Positions 23,801-34,989 of a DNA stretch of 64,000 nucleotides are shown here, piece by piece. This DNA is from Atrichornis clamosus (taxonomy: Eukaryota; Chordata; Aves; Passeriformes; Menuridae), in assembly GCA_013400975.1 (NCBI GenBank), contig WBMZ01000256.1, positions 1 to 64,000 of the forward strand, given 5' to 3'. Each line of letters begins with the position of its first letter. Position 1 is the stretch's first letter. The position numbers and the translations under genes are program-made. The notes below the pieces were generated by a model. It was not told the DNA's origin. It did no database searches and saw only the letters and a list, made by a program, of their open reading frames with translations.

Positions 23801-25674
23801 CTCCTGTTGTTTCAGCAAGATCAAGGTGTGTACAGGAGAGCGCGTGTGTGTATATACATGTGTGCACACACGCACTCGCTGCGGCTGGCGCGGGATATCA
23901 CTTGGCGCAGGATTATTCCAGCCGGGCTGCAGTCAATACTGACAAATACAGTATACGTCCCATCTTGCCCACAGCAGCGAGGGAACTGTGGCAGGCTCAG
24001 TGCTTTCCCTCGTCTTGTGAAAGACCTGGGGTGTTTTCAGCAGTGTGGGGAGTTCAGGTCCCAATCGCCTCGGGTCCCAACAGTGCATGGTCTTGCTGCT
24101 GCACCAAGAGAATTGGAGGGGAGCAACTGCCGGCCCAGTGCCTTCCTCGCCACCAGTTCACCCCTCTGTGCTCTGCCTGCTCAGTGTGCTGCAGGAGACA
24201 GAGGTTCAGTGTAAGAAGGAAAAAAATAAAAGAAGAAAAAAAAATAGCATGTGAGATCATATAATTAAAGATGGTATCAGAATGTCTAATTAGGATGACT
24301 GAGAGAACTTGGCTGGGAGACGCAGCCAAGAGCTGAGTTAGTGTGTTTGCCAGTCCAAAGCTCCTTAACAGTAATTAATCCTTAAATGTCCAATTGTTCA
24401 GAGTTCAAGGAAACACCTCCTACTACTGTACTTTGTGTTCCTGTTAAGCAAGGAGACACAGCAGGGCGTGTGCCCTTATTCTGTAAGAGCGACACGCCTA
24501 GGGGTGTTGTTAGGAACTAGACCGAAGGTTGAGTATAATTATTAACTACCTAAGAGTTCCCAGCATTGCACAATTACCCAGGCCGCCTTGCAGCTGTGCA
24601 CTCGCCCTGTTTGGGTTTTTGGTTGGGTTTTGGGTTTTTTTTTTTCTTTTTAAAATAGAAATGCTGAGCTTTAGTTGTGCACATGTACAAATCATACTGA
24701 AGTGTCATCTGCTCCCATTTGAGTGCTTGTTGTGCCACTGAGTTGGGATGCAGTAGTGGAGGGAGATGAGGGCAACATGTATACCTATATACATACTGTA
24801 TGGCAGTCTGTGCTCTTCACTGAAACTCAGTAGGCTTATTTACATCAGTTGCAAAATTGACCCAGAGATTTTCCCTTTGTTTTGATGCTGTCAATGACTC
24901 TTGCATTAACATAAGAGTCTTGGCTGTTTACTCTGGGGATTTTCATTCTGTTTGCATTTTTGAGGTGAGTTGTGTTGGTTTTTTTCCTTTGCTGATATTA
25001 AGAGAGGGGAAAACCTGGAGGAAAGAAATGTAGGTTTGACACAGTAGGTGAACTGTTCTGCTTGTCCTGCTGCAGGTCTCCTGCTCTTGTCGGATCCTGG
25101 TCTAGGCAGTCACTGGGATGGTTGAGAAAGGCTGCTCAGGTGTGGGCAGCTGGCACTGGTGTGGCCTGGCCACAGCAGTCAGGTGGGTTTGAGGAGCAGA
25201 GGCAGTGCTGTTTGGTGCCTTCAGGAAAGCCCAACTCAGCAGCGGCATCACAGCTCTCTGGCAGACAGGAGGGGGATGTGTCATTTCCTCAGGTGCAGCA
25301 TCATCTTTTAAGTTGTGTTTCTGTGTTTTTATCCTCTCCCATCTATTTTAATTCACTCTTTCTGGTGGGTGTGGTGAAGGCCCAGCTGGGAGCCGGGCCG
25401 GCCAAAGTCACTTCTGCAGGGGATCATTAACTGGGGCGTCAGCCAAGGCCATTTAGTGTTTATAAAACACAGACAATTAAACACAGTCGCAGCCCTGCAA
25501 TGCTATAATTGGAAAGTAGACTGGATGATGTCCACTGAGAGGGACCAGTTCCCCGGCACCAAGGCGGGACAGGCGGGCAGGGCTGTGCTGTCCTGCCAGC
25601 CCAGCCAGACTCGGACAGGGCCACTCCGTGCAAACGCCCAGCTGGGTGGGTCCCGGCCCTGCCAAACCTACATG

Positions 25675-25800
25675 CTATGGATGTGAAAACAAAGGCTTGG
25701 GAGGGAAATGGAGAAAAAAAGAAGGGACTTGCCCATGGCCACCCAACAGCCAGGAGCTGGCTGGGTGCCTGCCTGGGTCCTCACGTGCAGGCTGCACTGT
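25675..25800 (-). mobile_element. Possible MIR-like SINE relic, antisense
   Basis: The segment GGGACTTGCCCATGGCCACC, followed by CAACAGCCAGGAGCTGG, resembles the reverse complement of the conserved MIR/CORE-SINE middle (ACTTGCCCAAGGTCAC form). It is heavily diverged; the boundaries and the identification are tentative. Confidence 0.4.
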
Positions 25801-26220
25801 GCCCCTGTGGGTCCACGGCGGGTGTGACAGCATTGCTCCTACAGGCATTTATCAGGGCATGAAGGCCCTTCCCCTGCCAGGCCGCAACTTGGGGAGGGTG
25901 AAGAGACTGGTCTTGTCTGTAGTTGCCACCTCAGGATTTGGAAATAGTCATTAACTGAGCCCCAGGCCAGCTTTGGGGTCACAGTGAGTGGGGAGTGGGG
26001 TGGTTGGGGCTGTTCCCAGATTATACAGTACTCCTGCAACCCAGCCTCCACCCTTAGTCAGTGCTGCAATGTCAAGTGCCATCAATGGTTCTTCCCCACC
26101 AGTGGCTGAATGGCTGTTGGGAGCTACATCAGGCAGCTGTTGAACTCGCTCTCCAAGTCTTCTGTAAAGTCTGACGAGTGAGGAAGATGCTGAGTACCGG
26201 ATTGGGATAGCCATAGCCCT

Positions 26221-26390
26221 GCTCCAAGCTCTGCAACTGACTCACTGTTTCACCATGAGCACATCACTTCACCTTTTTGTGACTCAGAATTTTCATCTAT
26301 CAATTAGGGATTTATGAGGTTTAATTAAGGTCTGTGAAGCCCTTTGAGATCCTCACTTGAAAGATGCTGTGCAGGCATAAAGTGCTGTTC
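26221..26390 (+). mobile_element. Ancient MIR/CORE-SINE-like relic, sense
   Basis: Contains CACATCACTTCACCTTTTTG, TGACTCAGAATTTTCATCTA, then GTTTAATTAAGGTCTGTGAA and GCCCTTTGAGATCCTCACTT in the order expected for amniote MIR-type SINEs (ACTTAACC-CTGTGCCTCAGTTT-CATCTGT, then AAGCGCTTTGAGATCCT). No target duplications are visible, consistent with great age. Confidence 0.55.
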
Positions 26391-27817
26391 GCAGTGAACA
26401 AAACAAGAGAAATTAAACTCTCCAGACGAGAGAGAAGAGAGGGCAGGTTTCCCACTCGGTCTCCCAATTACATGCTCCTGGTTAGGATGGCAACCTCAGT
26501 TTAACCTGTGGACAAACGAACTTGTTCACCCCTCTTGCAGCAGACAGGCGATGACGTGCAGCAGTGTCTTACTCATTGGTTAGCCTTCAGTCATCTTTCC
26601 AGCAGTATGAGCAAACAGGGAAGGGGGAAGGGAGCAAGGGCGGGTGAGGAGTATGAATTCCAGAGAAAAGGGAAGTATCAGAAAGCAAGCTAGGATGTGC
26701 AAGGGCCTTTATCACTGCTGTTGAGATCTAGCTCTGCATAGTAACAAACAGGAATAGATTTCATCTGTCCCTAGAGGTACGTGCCCTGGAGCAGGGAAGA
26801 GCTGATGAATTACAGAAGAGAGGAAGCAAGAGAGTCTCCTTATGCAAGGCATCTATTTCAGTGTCAGAGAGAAGGCAGATTCAAGGAGTTTGAGAAAAGC
26901 ATTTGAGCTTAGCTAAATGAAAAGTTGTTTTATCCGTGTTTTAAAGGTAAAGGCCTTGTTTGCAGAAGTCATGGAACGCACACTCTGAAGCTTGCACTTA
27001 AATGTAGGCATAAGCTTAAGGCCTTTGCTGAAAGAGGACATGCCCAAATTTATTTAGGTGCTTGGTGGAAACCAGGTCTAAGTGGTGGGAATCTAACAGC
27101 AACTGTGATATTAACAGGACCTCAAAGGTCCCCAGGAGCTGCAGAAAGCAGCAATATGTGAACAGCCTTCCTATACTATTCATAAGGACAAGTTGACCTG
27201 GGGGAGGAATGGGCAGAAAGGAAGCTCCATCCCCAATCTTTATTTTCTCCTTTGCTTGCTGTACAAACAACCCTGTGGAAGCTGGCTCCAGTAGGTGTGG
27301 TCTGTGTATGCACTCCTGGGTGTGCCACTTTGTTGTGTTAAAAGGACCATTCTTCACCTGAAAGCAAGTTTCCAGATTGTCACTGACAGTCACATCAAAA
27401 CTTGTGACCCCTCCCAACCCCCACCTGCATACCTTCCCTCTTATGTAAGAAAAATAGAGATGCCTGTTGAGATGAAACCCAAACTAGTCCCAGATTTGGT
27501 GTTTGCCTTTGTTCCACACTTACCTGGGACCCCTCTGCCTATCTTTCTTCTGAGCTGCCAGGGAAAACAGATGCATGGTAATTGCTGCCGGCTAGAACAT
27601 CCCCCTGCTTTCAGAGCTGCCGTCCTCACTCTGTCTCTCCCAGAAAAAGCTCCCCCAGTCTATCCAACTTTCCCTAGGTTTTCTTAAGCTTCATGTTAAG
27701 CTGGCTGGTCTGCTCTAAACTCCATCTTTCTGACAGTGCTAGTGCCCTGAATTTGGCACAAAGCTTAGCATCAGTGAGCACTGTCTTGAAATAAAGCATA
27801 ATAATGACCTTTTGTCA

Positions 27818-27860
27818 TGACATACTTATGACACTCCTTATGACATACTTATGACACTCC
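27818..27860. repeat. Two-copy 23-bp-period tandem duplication
   Basis: The 20-base unit TGACATACTTATGACACTCC occurs exactly at 27818-27837 and 27841-27860, separated by TTA. Intergenic; no function apparent. Confidence 0.9.
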
Positions 27861-30800
27861 ATTAACATATCCCAAAAGAAATGTTTTTGTTGCAACTGCA
27901 GCATACTGTTGACTCATTATATGATCCACTCTAATTCCTCCAGATCCTTTTGTATAGTACTGCTGCTTAACCTATTATTCCAAGTCATCCATTTGTGCAC
28001 TTAATTTCTCCTTCCCAATCATACCACTTTGCTGTGTTTTTATTGAATTATGTCCAGTTGATTCTGAGCAGCTTTTGCAATTTATTAAGATCGCTTGAAA
28101 TAATAATGTGCAGATTAATTGTTCAGAAAATCCTATGGACAGGCCCATGCCTGCACCTATAGGTGGTTCCAGAGCCCAGCCTTTCCATCTTAAAACAAAG
28201 GCCTCTAACACTTGACAGCATTCTTGCAATATTCAGCTGAAATGTCAGGATGAAGGCTGGCAGAACTCTGAATTTTGGAAGGCTCTTTCAATGGAAATAC
28301 AGGATAAGAGCATCTGTTCAGCTGGCAGTGGCTTTTAGTCTCTGATCGTCTAGTGTTGGTTTGAATCATTGTTATTTTCTGTGTTATTAGTGGTCTCCAA
28401 AGCATGCAGTCACTGAAAATATGCAAGCTTGAAACTGGCGTCTGACTGTAAGGGAGGAGACGGAACTACTGTTGTGTGATTGTACACCTGGACAACCACA
28501 GGTCACATCAAGGATCCCCTGGCCTGGACTTCTCCTGCTAAGGACTGGCAGGACAGCTCCACTGTCATCACATTTTTTCCCCCACTCTCAGCCGAAGGGC
28601 CAGAATAGTCGTTTTGTTTAGGGGAGAAACTGTAGGAATTTGGTGTCCTCTGGTGGCAACTGCGAGAGTTACAGCTGGCTAAAGCAGGCGTGACCCTCCA
28701 CACGAGTTTGTCACTCAGGCCAACTGGCCGTGTGCTCCAGCCAGAGCACTGATACTCCTTTCCGCCCTGCACTGTAAATATTTCTAGTCCAGTCTGGCTT
28801 CCGTAGTTTCTGTATGCTCACCCCTCCTATTTACTTTATGCCCGTTTCCCTCGTTCCCTCTCTGGGGTCCTGAGCTGTGTGGGACTTTGGGTTTCAGATT
28901 GACTTGATGGTGTTTGCTTGTTTTTCACCTGCAATTTATTTGCCTCACAAAAGGAAATTTAGCTTCTGTAAGCACCTCTTCACTGTTACTGAAGGCTTCA
29001 GCTGCTTGCCCTTTCATGGTCCCTTAGTAAAATAAGTGTGTCTGTCCAAAGGCCTTTTAACCCACTTCTCTAAGCACTGAACCTCAGGCTTGCCTCAAGG
29101 CATTTCCACTCATTGGGTCAAAGAACTAGTGAGCATGAAGACACAGAGCGCCAGGACAGACCATGTTTGGCTCTTTTAGCCACAAAACAGGCGAGAGCAG
29201 CACAGAGCATTGCATAGATGATGAACACTACAATGGGAGGACATTTGTGTTTGCCACAACCTGTGTTGTGTAACGTGTAACGTATGTAAAGGGAGCATGC
29301 CAAGCCATATGCTCCTGGCTCCGGGTGCTTCTGCTGCTAATGGATGAAAACTGAGCAACCTTGAGGGCCATGGAGTGTAAAGGTCTCTAAGAGTTTGGTG
29401 CAAATGCAGCCAGAAAAGTCAAACAGCCTCATCCCGTATGAGGAAAAGCAGCCTTACCTCCTCTCCCCATCTCAAGCATTATGCTACCAGTTGATAGTCT
29501 TCCCTTCTTCAAGAGCAGCACAAGTATTAATGATACAAAATGAAAAAAGCACATCTGGGGCTGGCTCACTGAGGTCAAAGGAGCAAGTTTTTTGACGTGT
29601 AGAGACTGGCTGAGAAATGAACTTCTGCAGGCGAGTCAGGTAAACAGAGAATTTTCGAGGTGTGCACAGATGGACTAGCAAGTCTGGGACACCACGGCAC
29701 CTAGACAAGCTGACCCCGGAGTCTGTGTGTTGCACCTTCATGTGGGAAGAGCTTCAGAGAGTACAGGAGAGTCAGGAGCTTCCCACACTGACTGCTGCAA
29801 TTAGAGTGCTGCCTGAAAACAGAGCCCCTTTGTGGTGTGAATACAAACAGCCAAAAGCTGGCACTGCTTTGGGAATTTTATAGGTTAATGGAAAAGAATG
29901 GGAGAAAAGGAATACTCATGTTTTCATTTTACACAGAACCACAGTGCTTTGAGACTTGTATTTCCATTCACAGTGGTATTTATTTAGATGCCTGATCTCC
30001 ATGCAAATCTTTGAGAATCAGGTATTTTGGATGTGAGCATCAATGAACTCACCCAGAGACCCACAGGAAGGGAGCATGTATTTTCTGGTGCCTGCTCTCA
30101 AATGCCATCACTGTCTATCGGAGGCAGGCAGACTGCTTCCCTTTGCTATCTGCCTTCCTGCCAGCACCACTCTCTCAAGGCTGTGGTAGTGCTGGTGAGC
30201 TCTCTCAAGTCTGTGGCTGTAAACAGGCCTCCCCAGAAATGAGCTTTATCTCCTGATCTGATAACCAAGGGGCCAATTGAGGATGAGGCCACAGGAAGTA
30301 TGGTCCCCAGCTTCTTGCTGCTTACAGCTTACTCAAACTAATCCTCACATTACAGAAAAGTCAGTATAAAGGGTCTTTAGCAGATGATCTTTAAATTTTG
30401 GCTTCTGCTGTTTTCCAAGTGTTCAGAGTCCTCAGCTGCCTTGTAGCCATCATCAGGCTTCAGGGGCTCCTGCCCTCAAGGAGCAGGGAGGATTTCAGCC
30501 TATGGCATGATCTGCAGCTTGCCCATGTCGAAGACCCAGAAGCTGCTACAAGAGGCAGTGAGGAGCAGTTCCAGCTTTTGCTGCAAAGGGTACACCATGT
30601 TTTTGTGACAGGCAGTTGGGAATGAGGGACCTGTGGCAGATATACAAGCTGGAAAAGCAGGCTGGGCACCACCAGCTTCTCAGCAGCAGCGAGCAGTCTG
30701 TGGAGATGGACTTTATGCTGTACTTTGGTACCAGCCAGACAGATCAGTGGCTAAAGGGTTTGTGCCCTTTCCAAGCAATCAAACAATCTGTGTGGGAGGT

Positions 30801-33800
30801 TGTACCCGCCTTCAGGCATAAGGAAGAAATTTCGAGTTTCATTCACTTATTAACACTGGATCAGAGTTTTTGTTGTGATGTTGCTGCCTTCAGCTAATTG
30901 GAGGTGCTTGCAGGAGACCACTGCTTCACAGCTCATCCAAAACATGGGTATAATTGCAATGATGACCTTGCTTACTTATCGCCACAGCTTAGGTCTCTAT
31001 AGCAGCTCTGCAGAAAAGTATATCAGGAGTCATTTGTTTTTATCAAAATTTCTTTTTTAAGCCATTTTAGAAACAATTTATACCCTCGCCTCCAACTCCA
31101 GAAGCCTGGGGTTTCTTAAGGAGTGCACCAAGTATTACAAGGCCTTTTGATCACTTTCAGTTGTCTGACCATTCGCAGAGCTGTGCTTTCCAGCTCCACT
31201 TTAACGTTTGTGTTCTTTTCCTTGCAGGATTTGCACTCCCTCCAGCAGGTGGTAGTAACCTCCTTCAAGCTGTGCAGCCCTCCTGCCTGCTGCTGCTGCA
31301 GAATTGCTGCCTGGTGATTCATGTCCCTGGCTGCCCTTGGCCTCGCTTCATCTCCTCACCCTCCGCTGCATGCCTGAACTCTCCTGTGGGGGAAGATCTG
31401 CTGTTTTGGTCCAGAGTATGCACTAAATTTACCAGCAGTGTGACTCACAGCAAGAGGAGGCAACGGCACAACATCACAAGGACACATGAAATGTCTTGCT
31501 GTTGTGTATGATTTACTCCTAATGTTTTCATAGCAGTATCGTGTTCCACCCATTACAGATGGGTGTCTCATAGATAGAACAATTCAGGGATATGCTTCCT
31601 AAATAAAATATTCAAGATCTAAGGCTTTGTCTAGGCAATAGGATTAGCTGAAGCAGTGACAGGTCACAGCCAGGCTCTATCTTCAGATGAATTGGAAAAT
31701 CAGTCTGCTTTGTATTTCCACAAGAAGTCCTCTGCTATGCCAGTGTAATGTGATACTTTTATGGATGCAATTACATAATCAACTGATATATGGCCTCTGC
31801 TTGTTAGTAATTGAGTGAGTTATTTCCCTAACTTACTCAGTACAAGGTTGTGCTTATGGCGACAAACATTTTGGGTCTAATTATGAGTGGTTGAGTACTG
31901 TGGGGTTTTTTGTCTGTGTGATTTTATTGTTTTTTGGGGGTTTTTTTCATAACACTGGTCCTATGGGTGAGGACCTAGATAGGAGAGTCTGAAAGAGTCT
32001 GTTTTTTAGTATTCTCTCTGAGTAAAAGAAATGCAGGGAAAAGCTCTGTTTAACTGAGCATGCAAGGAAAAACTGAAAGACAACTTAGAAAAATCCCTTG
32101 GCTTTCCCAGCTATAGCTCCCATACGAGGCATGAAAAGTGAAGCTCTAAGTATATTATAAGCCACCTAAAAATGTAGCAATGGACCAAAGAGATTAGTCA
32201 GTATGCTTTAGCACATGTGTTTGAGTATCTGTGTGGGTGTTGCTTACTTTGAAACTGTAACTGGGACTTGACTTTAGTTTTTGTGATGTTTTGCACTGTT
32301 GGGCGTAGACCTGTGAAACAGGTCCTTTGCTCCAGAACATGCCAAGGCACAAAACTTCTGCTTTTCACCACCAACTCTCACGCAAAGCTCTTGTGTGCTA
32401 GTTGTGTTCTGAGCCCTCTCCATCCAGGGCAAGCAACAAGAAGACTCACACAATTCAGGCAGGGTTAACTACCAGGCCCAGCTAGCTCCTTGTCCCACCT
32501 GAGCAGCAGCAGACACTTTAGGGGGAGGTCATATGGCGTTTTGTGTTGATCATTAGGTAATCAGCTATATCTGTAGTTCTCTAGGGTACTCCTAAGTACT
32601 ATCAGCTGGGGGTTGGCTTGTGGTCTGGAACTCTCCTTGCCTTCTGCAGCTGCATCTAGCTTTGCCCTTGCAGTAAGGCAAAAGCTTTAATTTGTCTCTG
32701 ACACCTTCTACATCTAACAGTAAGTTCTCTCTTCTCCCTTTTGCAAACTTTTTTGATCTTTGCTGCCTCTTGTTATTTGCTATTCAATCTAGGAGCTATT
32801 TTGATGCCTTGGTGGTGGGAAGGAGTGTTTACAAGAGATTTACAAGCCTTGCAGTTAATGCTGTTTTGCTTCTGGAGCATGTCACAGCGTTCAAAGGCTA
32901 AACTCTCACTCTTGGAGCTGTGGTTTATGGCAAATGAATGAATTAAGGCTACCTTCCTTTCTGTGTTTTGCTTGGTGTATGATGAGGAAGAGACTTTCTG
33001 AAGTTTTAAACACTTCCAGCTCTTCAAGAAATCTGTTTCTTAGACTTGTTGGTAACGAGAGCTTTCCCTTGAGGAGTGAATCAGCCACAAACCCTTGTAT
33101 GTAATGATGAAACCCACTAAAGGTAACTCCCATCCACGCTGAGACTATGCAATGCCACCTTGACTGAAAGGTGACAGTGGCCCTGATCACCTCACCTGGG
33201 CCTCCCTCATCCTGCTTATGTGCCCAGGAGTTCCAGTGCAGCTCAGGTGGGGCAGGGGAGCTGCTTGCTGGTGTGATGCTATGCCCTGACAGTGAGTAAG
33301 CTTTTAACTTTTCAATACATTACTGGTCAAAAGAGTCTGGGTGTCAAACTGTGTTTCAGGTTGTGAGACCCCCAAATAGAATGAGCTCATCCCTCCCAGA
33401 CTTGAGCATGCTGCTGTGTCTGAGGTGAGAAGTCCCTTGTGCTGGTACGTATTTGCTGGGTTGAGGCTGGAGACTCAGGGGGTTGAGGGGACCTTTCCCC
33501 TGTCTACGCAGATTCCTCCCTGCATGTTGCTCTGAACTATAGCTGTTCATGTTCAGAATTAATCTAACCCTCCTGGTTTTGGAAAAACGAGCATAAGTAG
33601 AGCATAAGGTCTACCTCCAACATGTTCCTTCAAAGAATGTCAAATTTCTGTCATGAAGCAACAGCCAAAATAAACAAAAACCCCTTTGAAGGACGGGTTA
33701 GACTGCCTGAGTTGGGTGTGTTAGTGGCTTATTTAAGCATTTAAAACTATTTACTTAAGCAGACTCCCATTATTCATGTAGGAGCTCTATCTGGGTGTCA

Positions 33801-34264
33801 ATGGGCTCGGAAGAGGCCAAAGGTCACTCTGTTTTGTGTGAGGACAGCAGGCTGTTCTTCAGAGGTTTGACCTCGACACTGTGATTGAGGATAGTGGAGT
33901 CTCACCAGGGAGTGTTGTATCACAGCCTAGCTGACATTTCTGCACGCTCTTTGACTCTGCAGAAGTGACCAGGCTACTGCGACAGTGTCATGGCAAGGGG
34001 TTTGGAGACCTGTACAGAATGAGGGCAGAGTTACTGATCCTGCTTTTCTGCCACTGCTTTGCCTTGGCAAATACTGCTGAGGCATAACCCTGTGAATGAA
34101 AATCTGCCAGAAGAGGAACCATCTGCATCCCATGGGCTGAAGCTGTAGGGGTGGTCTTTATCCTGCTGCCAGGACTGGTGTTAACTCAATCAAGGGTCTG
34201 TGTTACTTTCCTCAGTGCCTCTCTCTTTCTTCTCTCACCATCAAGGAAATTTATGGTCTCAGGT

Positions 34265-34348
34265 GACACATCCCTTACATTGTCTTACTTTAGGACAGGG
34301 TTTCACGACACATCCCTTACATTGTCTTACTTTAGGACAGGGTTTCAC
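34265..34348. repeat. Exact 42-bp tandem duplication upstream of PLB1
   Basis: A 42-bp unit starting GACACATCCCTTACATTG and ending GGGTTTCAC is present twice, at 34265-34306 and 34307-34348, followed by the start of a degenerate third copy (agcacatccctc). The copies are identical, so the duplication is recent or homogenised. It lies about 600 bp before the PLB1 start codon. Confidence 0.95.
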
Positions 34349-34799
34349 AGCACATCCCTCTGGCAGCTAAACTTAGGCTTTTGGAGTTTCAGTGGGTTGG
34401 TGGCTCTGAAACTAGCAGAAGAGAGACAGGCACAGCATGAGTCTGGTTGAAATCAAGGAAGGAGCACAGGTAGGGAAGGAGACAAAAGGAAGAGCACAAC
34501 CTTCCTCTTTGGGTGGGTGAGGGCTGCTACATGGAGTTCAGTTACCCTTGTTGCTTCAGGAGCAGAGGCTCCTTCCCTGACTGGCAGAGGCAGGCTAATG
34601 CCAAACTAATGTGTTATGTATTGCCTGGAAGGGCCTTGACCCTGCTGGAAGCTGACTCATGTGATCTTGGTCCTTCAATTTACTGAGAGCTCCCTGAAAA
34701 ATGGCCAGCTGTCTCTGAACGAGTGAAAGAAGCTGTGCCACTTCTTTGACCCTTGGATGGGCAATGAAATGAGATACCATCGTCACTTTGCTTTCCAAA

Positions 34800-34940
34800 G
34801 GTAGAGATTATAAATTTTATGGCTGCTGAGTTATCAGCTTTTAAGATATAAAGGAGAAAAAAGAAGAGAATTTCTTTCTTCATCGCCTTAACACCTAACA
34901 GACAGCACTCCAGGATTATCAATTCATAGAGGTGCTTACC
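34800..34940 (+). promoter_or_regulatory. PLB1: PLB1 proximal promoter and 5' UTR
   Basis: A TATA-like TATAAA at 34847-34852 inside AGATATAAAGG lies 94 bp before the ATG, so transcription would start near 34880. Just upstream, TTTTATGG at about 34815-34822 resembles a CDX-type intestinal homeodomain site; PLB1 is expressed in gut brush border in mammals. No CpG island is present, in contrast with FOSL2. The promoter assignment is inferred. Confidence 0.5.
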
Positions 34941-34989
34941 ATGAAGCTGTTGTTAGGTGTGCTGTTCCTTTGGTTGCTCTCCTCAGAAG
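34941..34989 (+). CDS. PLB1: PLB1 exon 1: start and signal peptide
   Basis: Encodes MKLLLGVLFLWLLSSE, a typical hydrophobic signal peptide. Donor GAAG|gtaagt, phase 1. Confidence 0.8.

Larger units (their letters stand above)
17900..34800. other. Intergenic region between FOSL2 and PLB1
   Basis: About 17 kb without a convincing gene on either strand. Open frames here are short, lack family resemblance and have no consistent splice context. It contains a CR1 3' end (about 20445-20856), MIR-like relics (about 25675-25800 and 26221-26390), a perfect inverted repeat (20249-20274) and two short tandem duplications (27818-27860 and 34265-34348). GC-rich patches at 22.7-23.3 kb, 23.85-24.2 kb and 25.4-25.9 kb could hold enhancers, but nothing proves this. 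Confidence 0.7.
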
